A stretch of DNA of 64,000 nt from Adenophora triphylla var. japonica (Eukaryota > Streptophyta > Magnoliopsida > Asterales > Campanulaceae): NCBI GenBank assembly GCA_022495995.1, contig JAFEMH010002433.1, positions 80,001 to 144,000 on the forward strand. Direction: 5' to 3'. Under the pieces are notes generated by a model. The model saw only the letters and a program-made list of their open reading frames with translations. It searched no databases and had not been told where the DNA came from. This document shows, one piece after another, positions 55,016-64,000 of the stretch. The stretch's first letter is position 1. Each line of letters starts with the position of its first letter. The position numbers and the translations under genes are program-made.

Positions 55016-57079
55016 CTACTTGGCGAGAAGCTCAGGAGTGATGGCCGGGATTTCCTCAGAACTTGCCGCTGCCGCCCGCATGGCATGGAGTAAAGCTTTG
55101 TCATACATATCCATTGCGTCAGACTCTGCTTTTTCTTTGTTTGCGGCTATCTCATTCACCAGCTCATCAATAGAAGTCGCCTTGGCTAGATTCTCGGCCT
55201 CTAAGGCCTTAATCTTTTCTTCTGACTGCAGCTTTATAGTAGAGATCTCATCCTTCAGCTTCTTCTTTTCGTTCTCGCCAGATTTAAGGGCCTCCGACAT
55301 CTTCAGCTTTTCGCCTTGAAGAGCGGCCAACTCCTTCTCCATCTCCACACACCTATTCTTATATTTCTCTTTATCGACCAACGCCCGCTTGCGAGCTTTA
55401 TCCATCTTCTCAGAATCGCGAACCGCACGATTGTATTTGTTCCTAAACCCATGCAGAGTACTTGTAATCTGTAAAAAGTTCGGGAAAAGAGTTAGCACCT
55501 TAAGAAGAATGATAATGTTTAAGTGAAATAAGAAGCGGCAATGCTTACCCCATAGATCTGAAGGCCGGCCAAGTTCAGGGACAGGTCAATGTCCTGTTCC
55601 ACGACTTCGTCTATTGCCGCTTTGTCGCCTATGCGCTCAATAATACCGGCACCGATGAGACTGTTGTCAGGATCACTAGAATGAATGATAAAACCTCGTA
55701 GCTTGGGAACTGAGGCAATCTCCACACTAAGATCATAAAAACCTTCCCTGTCAGAGGGCATCTCAAACCCCTCTTTAAGCCAACTCACGAGCTCGACCTT
55801 GGCCTCAGTTGATTCTTCCACGGCCTCTGGATGACCGAAGAGGGGTTTTGGCCCTGCTAGATTTCCTTACATGGCTTGCGGCTTTCTCGGCGGCAACCGC
55901 CGCTTCCTCACGGGCAATTGCCTCCGCGTCATCCCCGCGATGAGAAATTGGGAGCTCTAGTTCTGCAGCCTTCGAAAGGTCGGTTTGGCGAGCATCGGTA
56001 AGTCGCTTTCGACGACTATCAGACTTGGCAGCAGCGGCGGCACGTCTATCAGACACATCCATAAGTCAAAATTCTAAATTAAAGTGAAGCATTTAGTAAA
56101 AGGAAAGAAGAAAAGCAAAGTAAGAAGGAATAGAGGCGAGATACATACTTAAAACTTCATACATAGTCTTGCAGCAACGACCTTATAGCTGACAAGGTCC
56201 GCACTCCAATGCAAAACAATTTCCATAGTGGAGAACCCAGCCGGGATATGGATCGGGCTGAGTTATGGTTAAGCGGGGCTCATCATCTGGGTATCGATAG
56301 TCTGGAAGGCCAACTTTTCTAAGTATGGAAGGGCGAGATAATATATCCCGCCACGAGAATAAGGCCAACCCTGTGTCGGAGGCATCTTCTAAAACCTTAA
56401 AAATTTTCGCTTTCAGCCTAGTGTCGCCGGAAACTAAGGCGTTGCGGGTTTCAATCTTCGTGTAGATGTCGCCAATATCACAGGGATGAGTCCAGCCTAC
56501 GCGAGATGTAATCAAAAGCGGGTTGGATTGCCAATTGTGAACTTTTCTAGGCAAAGGGGTAAGAAGTCTGGGTTTCTTATATTTGATCGAAAGTCGATTT
56601 TCGACAACACCATCCCTCTGAGACACGGCTGTGTAACCGTCAAACAAATTGATAAGTAAGGGGACAGAGGGTTCCTGTTTTAGAGCCCTACAAATCACTA
56701 AGTAACATGTGAGGACCCTAATAGCATTGGGGTGAAGGTCAACAATAGCTGCGTGGGCGTTGAACAAAACGGCAACAAGGAAAGGATCGATGGGAATCCT
56801 TAAACCGGCATCTAATTGGGAGGGATAAACAATGACACCGTCATTCCTATGCCGCATAGCGGCAAGAGACAAGTCTCCAGTGTATGGCTCTACATGGTAA
56901 ATATCTGAGTTAATTCCATACTTGATGTAATAGTGGGTTTGGAAATCTGTGTAAGACGAGCTGCTAGATCCGGCGACCTCAGGGTTGGAAGAGCCCTGCG
57001 AGATGTTTGGTCGCGTTGAAGTCTCAACCGCCAGGGTATCCGAGATGTCATGGCTGGAGGTTGAGTTGGAGGAAGACAT
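55016..57079 (-). CDS. G2 antisense gene: putative gypsy-type transposon protein with coiled coil, spliced
   Basis: ATG at 57079 opens a Ser-rich start (MSSSNSTSSHDISD). The domain with NDGVIVYPSQLDAGLRIPI, HPNAIRVLTCYLVICRALK and LPRKVHNW (about residues 75-190) resembles the plant 'putative gypsy type transposon' family. Further exons: basic/Ala-rich (about 55850-56062), an acidic domain (55549-55821), then a coiled coil of about 140 residues (MEKELAALQGEKLKMSEALK onward) ending at 55016. The intron 55469-55548 (GTAAGC...TTACAG, 80 nt) joins in phase; another at about 56074-56148 (GTATGT...TTTAG) is likely, though its join is not fully resolved, and one frame slip lies near 55850. Antisense extra ORFs are known in Tat elements; the function is unknown. 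Confidence 0.65.
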
Positions 57080-58017
57080 GACCTGTGGATAGAAGGGAGG
57101 ACTAAGTAAATTGGGGGCTGCGGGATAGTGTCAGAAAATTCAGTTTCAGGGAGAGATAGAAGTCGCAGACATGAGTGTGGAGTGCAAAGTTGTATAGAAA
57201 GTGTGCATGGAAGCAGATTCGTGCGAGAAAGGGGGACCCCTAATTTCTAAGGCATTCAAAATGGCGACATTCGCTCCATGTCGCCTAAGCATGAAAATGA
57301 GATTCCCAAGCGAGATTCGGGCCCATGCCCCTATCTCTTTTCTCTGAAACCCCCCACTTGTTTTGCTTTGGCCAAATTTGACAGTTTTTAGAAAGTAATT
57401 TTATCTTAGCCATTGCGTGGGATAGGTAGAAGCGAGAACTCAAGCGAGAATTCAAGCGAAAATGCAAGCGAGAATTCAAAATTTTGAAATAATTACCTGG
57501 AGACTTGTAGAACGGAAGGAAAGCTTGAAGAAGTAATCGGTAGGAGGATCGAAAGGCTCTGTACGCCACCGGTTTTCCTCGAGGATGCTCCAAGACAGTT
57601 TGAAGTATACGGAGCGTGCGAAAAGATGTCACCGAAAATTAGAACTCCACCGGACTCTAGGAAATGGAGGATCAAGTGAATGAAGATGTGTGAAATGGGT
57701 TTGAATGAGGGTTTATAAGCTCCAAAATGGCAGGAGTGGAAAGGTTATGGGGGATTTCCAAGGAGTAGTTAAGAGGGTGTGATTTTTGAAATTCCCCCCA
57801 TTATTGTGAGTATTAATTGGAAAAGATGGCTCGATTTCCAAGGAAAGTGTACGGCTGCCAAACCGTCTGACTTGACCCCGAATCGACACGTGTCATACAG
57901 ATGGCGGTTGAGCCTCGTTTCTCGCCAAAGCGGGCAAAAAACCGCGAGAGGCATCTGGCAACTGAAGAAGTTCTCGCCTGGACCATAAATAGTCCAAGGC
58001 TTAAACTTGGGGGCTTC
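57080..58017. other. Upstream region of the antisense gene and polypurine tract of G2
   Basis: The 5' region of the antisense gene lies here. 57430-57480 has short repeats of CAAGCGAGAA(T/C)TCAAG. No further gene seen. It ends with AACTTGGGGG (58005-58014), the polypurine tract that marks the edge of the 3' LTR. Confidence 0.6.
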
Positions 58018-58440
58018 TGATGCGATCGTATAAAATGGATTGGGCCCAAGTACTAGGGAATTAGGCCCACTAGCTAGTCATGGGCCGAGCCCACTGGACT
58101 TGGGCCATCCAAGAGAATTGTGGCAACGAAGCGACATTACAGGAATAGGCGACATGAGCTTAAATGAGGCAACGGTAAGAAGGCGCGTGAGAGTACAGCA
58201 ACGTATGCAATAGGGTCATGCGAGAAACACAGTAGAATGGCTGCAGTTTATTATGATTGTGTGTATAAAGGGGGATCCGTTTCCCGCGGGACATCCGGCT
58301 TAAGGCGACATTTAGAATGTCGCCCTCTTTCCTTTGGTTGTCGCCAACGCGACATGGGCACTTGGGCATTCCTGGGGCCTAGTTCCGGTTAGCTCCTGCG
58401 CCTCTAACCCTAGCCGCCTGTGATGGGTGATTGATGTGAC
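58018..58440 (+). mobile_element. G2 3' LTR, partial
   Basis: It begins TGATGCGATCG right after the purine tract. It has a TATA box TATAAAGGG (about 58263) and TCCCGCGGGA (about 58277). The right end is not clear because it runs into a segment repeated at 60374. No 5' copy exists in the window for comparison. Confidence 0.65.
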
Positions 58441-58518
58441 AAGGTGAATAGTGAAATCCCACTAACTTGAGGTTGGTTGGGGCCTAGTTCCGGTCGTTAG
58501 CCCGACCGGATTCCCACT

Positions 58519-58986
58519 TCAATGGGGATTCGAGGTGGCCACCTTGTTTTTGGTCTTAACTTTTCTTCCCTTGGCCCACCTCGAACCTTCACGAATACAA
58601 ATACTCACAATTTTCCCCACATATGTACCTTTCTTGATTAAATCGGGGGAATCCCAAAAAAAAATTGTGGCCTTTTTCTTGGCCTTTATCTTTTTCTTCT
58701 TTTTCTTGGGTACCTCCCAAGGAGTTTTTGTGGTCTTTTTCTTGACCTTTTTCTTCTTTTTCTTTTTATTGGGGACCTTTTCCCCAAACTCACTCGGTGC
58801 CCCAAACTCACTCGGTGCCTTGGTCTTATCAACATCAAGCACATCAGCAAGACCCATCACCGCCTCCTTCAGCTCATCAGAAAGATCAAATTCTAATTCT
58901 ACAAATCCTAAAGCATTCTCCAACACAGATTTCATGTCATCAAAAACATTAGAATCCATTTGTTGTCCATCACCCTCCATAGTCAA
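58519..58986 (-). CDS. Lysine-rich unassigned ORF, probable retroelement relic
   Basis: The minus frame of 155 residues starts MTMEGDGQQMDSNVFDD. It has an acidic/hydrophobic helix (ELEFDLSDELKEAVMG), a duplicated APSEFG, and lysine runs (NKKKKKKKVKKK, PKKKKKKIKAKK). It lies on the internal side of a minus-strand LTR and primer site, where gag would start. I do not recognise the family. The lysine runs may be A-run slippage. Confidence 0.35.
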   Translation of the reverse strand: MTMEGDGQQMDSNVFDDMKSVLENALGFVELEFDLSDELKEAVMGLADVLDVDKTKAPSEFGAPSEFGEKVPNKKKKKKKVKKKTTKTPWEVPKKKKKKIKAKKKATIFFWDSPDLIKKGTYVGKIVSICIREGSRWAKGRKVKTKNKVATSNPH

Positions 58987-59088
58987 ACAAGGTTAAGAAA
59001 AAGATGACATAAAAAAAGAAAAACAAAAAGGAAATAAGAAAAAGAAATAGATTAAGAAACAGAATAAGTCCGTAAACAATTACACCGC

Positions 59089-59111
59089 TCCCCGGCAACG
59101 GCGCCAAAATT
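59089..59111 (-). other. Primer-binding site of LTR element E
   Basis: On the minus strand TTTGGCGCCGTTGCCGGGGA starts two bases after the LTR end. This sequence is familiar as the primer-binding region of Athila-like gypsy elements. It sets the element's direction as minus. Confidence 0.7.
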
Positions 59112-60373
59112 TGGTAGGCTTAGTCGCACACCTACTAAATTAAACCAGGACTCGGCCACAAGAATGTAGCAAATGTAAGTCCAGGGTCGAACCACTGAAG
59201 AACGGTTATTGATTACGAACTAGTCACACACAAATGGGGGGTTTGTTTGTTGATGAATTAAATCCTAAAAACAGAAATTAAACTAACTAAGAGCAAAAAC
59301 AATAATTTCGAAACACTTTAGATTTGATTCCGTCCCCACCTAATTAGCCAATTATCATTGATATCTCTTTTCACTGTCACCCTATTCACCTGATCACAAG
59401 ATCTGTTTCAATCTCTGTTTCTTCTTTCAGAATAGTTACTAGCAGTGGCACACTCACTAGAAACTCTAATTAATAAATTAATCTAACTGGCACAGTCTAG
59501 ATCGCAGAATTAATTGATGAACGGTTTAAGAAACTAAGATCAAGAATGCTTTCTATGATTATTTCACACAGATAATCATCTAATTTTACCTACTTCACAA
59601 TTTACCATGGCACATGCATAAATCGTAAAGATGCTACTCATGAATTTCCTACACTGGCACAGTCATAGAAAACTCTAGCTAAGATTCATAAAAAGAACTA
59701 GCGAATTGATCAGGTTCACAAACCCTAGTTATAAATCTAAAATAAACACAAGTAAAATTATGAATAGGGATAAACAGATTGAAAAGAAAAATACCTCAAA
59801 TTGATAATTAGAGATTCAAGAAATCAAATCCACAGCAATGAGTTTAAGCTTCCATGGGAAAAACTCAAGCTCTCTAGGAAAAAATAAAAACTCTAGATCA
59901 AACCTAAAACTAATGTTAAAGGAGTTTATATACTCCTTCTTCCAAATAAACCTAAAAACTAAATAATAAAAATAAAAGAAAAAGGGAAAAGAAAATAAAA
60001 GCCAATCAATTTTTTTCTTTCTGCGTTGGTCAATGCCCTTTTCTTTCTCGGTCCCAGCACCTCCTTGGAAATCACGTACGGCAGCAAATTGATTTTCTTA
60101 CTTTTGGGATTCCACTTTGGTCCTCCAAGTCTACCGCTTTGCAGTTTGATTCCTGCACTTCACATATTTTTAGCTTTATCCTCAGCATTAGAAAGCTTCC
60201 GCAGAAAAATCATAAACTCACTAAAAATAGTCTCAAAATACAATGATTTTCCTACCAACTCACCAATTCAACATCTACTCGAAATTACATCAAAACTAGT
60301 CTAGATTACATCAAAATAAGAATAAAATGTCTTAAAAATTAGGAAATTACATATACTAAAATCCGCCACATCA
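59112..60373 (-). mobile_element. LTR of Athila-like element E
   Basis: The 1,262-bp LTR has TG...CA ends (plus TGGTAGGC at 59112, plus CCACATCA at 60373). It is followed on the minus strand by the primer site. It is AT-rich with repeated GGCACAGTC words. Only this 5' LTR is present; the interior is about 0.6 kb and no 3' LTR is seen. A 40-bp host sequence (GGTGAATAGTGAAATCCCAC...) occurs on both sides, at 58441 and 60375. Confidence 0.7.
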
Positions 60374-60720
60374 AAGGTGAATAGTGAAATCCCACTAACT
60401 TGAGTTGAGGTTGGTTGGGAACTCTTTTTGGATGATTGACAAGTGTCCCCCCATGTGCAAGGCACATGGGGGGCTTGGGAGTATATAAGGATGAATAGTA
60501 TCATTTGCATGGATATGTCTCTCTCTCTCTCTAGGGTTTCCATTGATATTGTCACCACCTTGAACATCTAACCTTACTCTCACGCCGGATGGGGTTCGCC
60601 GGAGTCACCCCCGGCTTAGTTCACGTGTTTTCTTGTGTGTAGGAGACCAACTAAGGAAAGAAGCGGCCGGAGTATCTTGATCATTTCAGCTCCTGTGCAA
60701 CCACGATTTCTCATGGTAGC
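60374..60720 (+). mobile_element. Partial LTR of another element (F) with hairpin and TATA box
   Basis: CCCCCCATGTGC at 60447-60458 pairs perfectly with GCACATGGGGGG at 60462-60473 across a 3-nt loop. TATATAAGG follows at about 60482, then CT-rich and leader-like sequence. It ends TTCTCA before TGGTAGCATCAGGATG, which recalls the TGGTATCAGAGC primer site with changes. The partner LTR is absent. Confidence 0.5.
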
Positions 60721-60737
60721 ATCAGGATGATAAACCC

Positions 60738-62262
60738 ATGATTGGGTCAAGAAAGACTAAATTTTTGCCAACACAACCAGAATATGTTGATTTGGTAATG
60801 CATCATAGAGGTGAAATAATTAAACATCCTAACAGAAAATATGTAGGAGGGGAAGTGAGTAGGATAGAGGGAGTGGATCCAGATTATGTGAGTTATGGTG
60901 CATTGTGTAAGACAGTGAACAATCTGGGGTATATGGGTGGAAAGGCATTATATTATTCGATTACAGGTTTAGATTTGAATGCAGGTCTAACTTTAATAAA
61001 CTGTGACAAAGATATTATTAATGCTTATGACATTGCTAAATTGCATATATATGTTAAGCATCAAATTGATGAATGTGTGTTGAGTCAAGAGGAGCCTGAG
61101 GTAATGATGCTGACTTATCCAAATGCTTCTCAAAATGTTGAGGGAGACAATGTGGAGGGGTGTGATGAGGCTAGTGTGCAGGGTGCTAGTGTTGAGGGGG
61201 ATAATGTGGAAGGGTCAAATGGGGATGAAAACTTTGAAAATGATGATTGGTGGGAGTATAATGAAACTGAGCTTGAGGAATTGATCTCCCAAACTCAAAA
61301 TATGAAAGAAAATGATAATATGCAGGGAGGAAGTATAAACTTAGAAGGTGTTGGGAATGAATATGATGGGAAAGCATGTGATGGTGAGAATGAAGAAGAT
61401 AGAAGTGATAGTGATGATAGTTTGAACAATGTAGAAGTAATGACAGACGATGAAGAGTATTTAGCTCATATGATGCATGCTAAGAAATTCAGAAACAAAG
61501 TGGTTGGGGAGGATGAAAATGATGGACTGAATGAAATTGGGGAGAATGAAGAAGATGGTGAAAATGCAAATTTTAGTTATGGAATGGGGTCTGGTTCTAA
61601 TGCAATTGGTTCAAATGCAGATGGTGAAAATGAAGTAAAAAATGAAATTGAAAATCATAATGTGGAGTATGGGAATGAAAATCAGAATGTAGACAATGAG
61701 ACTGATAGTGTTAATTTGCAAGGAATGTGTTCTGGTTCTAATGCAGATGGTATTGTGCCAACCTACTTCAATTATGACGTTGGGGGTGATTTCAAACAGT
61801 GGTTGAGTGACGATGGAAAAAAATCTAATAGTGATGTGTATCCCTTAGATACAAGTGACGAGGAGGATTGGATAAGAGGGCCAAAATCTAAACCAAAAAT
61901 GGAGATAAAATTCAATCCTAAAGATTATATAAAGAAATGGGATTTCTGTGTTGATATGGTTTTTGAAGGAGCTTTACAGTTAAAGGACCAAATTAGGGCA
62001 TATGCTTCAGCTAATGGTTTTGATGTTGGTTGAAAAAGAATGACAAAAAAAAAGAATTCAAGGTAGATGTGCATGATGTCCTTATGATGTCCTTGGCAGC
62101 TGTGGGCAAGTTGTGAAGCAAAGGATGGGACATTTAAGGTTAAGTAATATTAGCCAAAACATAATTACACAAAGACTTTGAACCTTAGATATGTTAACTC
62201 TAAATGGTTGGCAAATATATTGGGTGATATGATTGAGCATTACCCACCTCATTCCTACTAAT
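60738..62262 (+). pseudogene. Mutator-like (MULE) transposase, N-terminal half
   Basis: The 431-residue frame starts MIGSRKTKFLPTQPEYVDLV. HPNRKYVGGEVSRIEGVDPD and LYYSITGLDLNAGL match the N-terminal domain of plant MuDR-type transposases. A long acidic Asn/Glu/Gly-rich linker follows (with NVEGDNVEG repeats), then the start of the MuDR DNA-binding region (FCVDMVFEGALQLKDQIR). A TGA at 62031 and frameshifts follow; SCEAKDGTFKVK and TLNLRYVNSKWL continue it to about 62262. The catalytic DDE domain and zinc finger are missing. It lies directly downstream of the F leader. Confidence 0.8.
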
Positions 62263-63288
62263 CCCCACCTCTTACCCTACCACCCCGCCTTCCACCCTAA
62301 CCAATCCTATATCTTTCAACTTATCTCAAAGCCAAAATCTTGTAAAAAAATTAATTTTTTTGTAACATAAGAAAAAAATTAGTTTTAAAGCGCCAAGTCT
62401 AACTAATAAGAGTGATGAATGATTCTGAAAACTAGTTTTTTTATAACATTTTGAAAAAAACTAGTTTTCCACAAGAGTTACTCTATCTCAAATTGTGTTT
62501 TTATCGAAAAATATTTTCCTTTAATTTATTAAACAAATGAAAATATTTTTCGAAAAATATTTTCCTTACCAAACAATCGAAAATATGTTTATGTCATTTT
62601 TCGAAAAATATTTTACGAAAAATCATTTTACGAAATTCATTTTACGCGAAATAAATGGAGTCTAAAAAACGTATAAAATTTTCTTTTCTTTTCTATGGCC
62701 AGATTTTTTTTAACCTAAAAGGGAGAAAGTTAGCCAATTCGTTCGAGTGGACCCTAAATTGATTGGCAAGTGGACCTTATTAATTGCTTTGTTGCGCATC
62801 CAGGTCCCTGCCCGTCCCAATGGGCTTCACACTATAGTCTTAATCTACTATTCCCTCCACACGCATACAACAACAACGTACTGCAATAATAGTGTTGCAA
62901 ATGTTACATATATTATTTTATATTGAGAATTGATGAAATTGTTTATAATATAAAGATTTTAAATTATTGTGATTAGCACCAATTGATTTTAAATATGATA
63001 TACATTGTAGCAGCCCTCTCTATTAACTTAAGGTTTCAAAGGAGTTGATTACTTGACGTGTTATCAGAGACGTGTTATCAGAGCTCTTGATTTGACAACT
63101 TAAAATCTCAGAGGAGCTGGTTACTTGACATGTTATCACAGCTTTTGGTTTGACAAGGTTAAGAGTTCAAATATTTTCGATTGCATTTATCCTAAAAATA
63201 TATATAAATGGTACGTATTTACCCAATTGCACCTCTATAAATTCACGTATACACGTGATAGGGAGTGTTAATATCTAAGAATGATATA
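62263..63288. other. AT-rich intergenic DNA with small inverted repeats
   Basis: 62500-62640 repeats CGAAAAATATTTTCC in both orientations, as in some MITE remnants, but no element boundaries could be set. Around 63045-63140 are short repeats of GTGTTATCAGAG. No gene seen. Confidence 0.5.
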
Positions 63289-63572
63289 CTCCCTCCGTCC
63301 CGCTAATATTAGCACACTTTCCTTTTTGGGCGTCCCGCTAATATCCGCACACTCCCAAAAAGAAAACTTTATATTAATAAAATATTCACCCAACCCCACT
63401 CATTCTCTCTCCTACATTATTTTAATACTCACAACACCATTATAATTTATTACACCCTCCACTCATTCTCTCTCCACTCATTCTTTTACACTCACAACAT
63501 TTTATTAAAATATCATATTCCTTAATTCCCGCACAAACAGTGTTTGTGCTAATATTAGCGGGACGGAGAGAG
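63289..63572. mobile_element. Stowaway-type MITE
   Basis: The 284-bp element starts CTCCCTCCGTCCCGCTAATA and ends GCTAATATTAGCGGGACGG plus AGAGAG. It is flanked by TA (63287-63288 and 63573-63574). An internal second copy of the end motif (GGGCGTCCCGCTAATA) lies at about 63328. It is non-coding. 63573-64000 shows nothing I can name. Confidence 0.85.
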
Positions 63573-64000
63573 TACATTGTAGGTGTTCTTTCTATTACCT
63601 TAAGGTTTCAGAGGAGTTAGTTACTTATCAACTAATGCTTTTCTCTGCTATGGAATAATGAGATAGGTTTTACGCATTCTTGTCCCTTTATTAAAGTACA
63701 GAAAAATTGTTTTCGATTTACTCACGATGAAAACTGGGTCGAAAATTTCATCGAAAAGAAGTAGTAGTAATTGCAAAACTTTGAAATTAATATACACTCT
63801 CTCTTCTAAAATTTGGTCATGCTTTAGTCAGTTTCTGCATTAATCCCACCGACGAAAATTACATCAAATAAATAAGACAAGGCCCACCCGGCCACCCCCA
63901 AGTAATCAAAGTCAAATAGTCAACCTAATTATTGCCAATATTGTCTGTCAAAACTTTGATTTTTTAAATAGCTTTAATTCATATATAATCATCAGTATCT

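Noticed and set aside
62480..62660. A MITE built of CGAAAAATATTTTCC inverted repeats
   Set aside because: No paired termini or target duplication could be set; left as a description of AT-rich sequence.

Overview
The window looks like repeat-rich nuclear DNA of a flowering plant, probably a eudicot. It is AT-rich and packed with Ty1/copia and Ty3/gypsy (Tat/Retand-type) retrotransposons, Helitrons, Stowaway-type MITEs, a Mutator-like (MULE) fragment and a block of plant mitochondrial DNA. I found no intact ordinary host gene, no rRNA or tRNA gene, and no CRISPR array.

Layout. 1-4198 is mitochondrial-DNA-like and carries the first two exons and first group II intron of nad7 on the minus strand, each exon with a one-base indel. 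4199-7278 is AT-rich sequence with a fold-back element, two Helitron 3' ends and simple or duplicated repeats. 7279-22838 is an old copia element ('D') in three pieces. It is split first by a younger copia element ('A', an LTR-internal-LTR-partial internal array) and then by a 6.3 kb Helitron (15449-21780). 22839-26033 is a third, internally deleted copia element ('C'), itself hit by an LTR of a minus-strand Tat element ('G0', 26034-29611). 29612-46756 is a large minus-strand Tat/Retand-like element ('G1'). It has two LTRs, decayed gag, protease and integrase, no recognisable reverse transcriptase, tandem arrays, and two plus-strand (antisense) gene remnants. 46757-58440 is a plus-strand Tat element ('G2') with gag, protease, RT, two RNase H domains, integrase, a structured tandem array, an antisense spliced gene and a 3' LTR. 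58441-62262 holds an LTR with an Athila-like primer site ('E'), a partial LTR ('F') and the N-terminal half of a MULE transposase. 62263-64000 is AT-rich with one Stowaway-like MITE.

Most interesting signals. (1) A 14-bp palindrome, GGTCCGTACGGACC, occurs 12 times, only just upstream of TATA-like sites: in both G1 LTRs and in front of both antisense genes inside G1. This suggests that sense and antisense transcription share one regulator. (2) Three other LTR families here carry unrelated palindromes in the same place. (3) The G2 array at 52963-54043 consists of about two dozen hairpins with a constant 9-nt loop and compensatory stem changes, which points to selection on structure. (4) Removing the large Helitron exactly at its predicted ends restores the reading phase of the copia gene it interrupts.

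Single-base indels are dense in G1. They may be true decay or residual long-read error in a hard-to-polish repeat.
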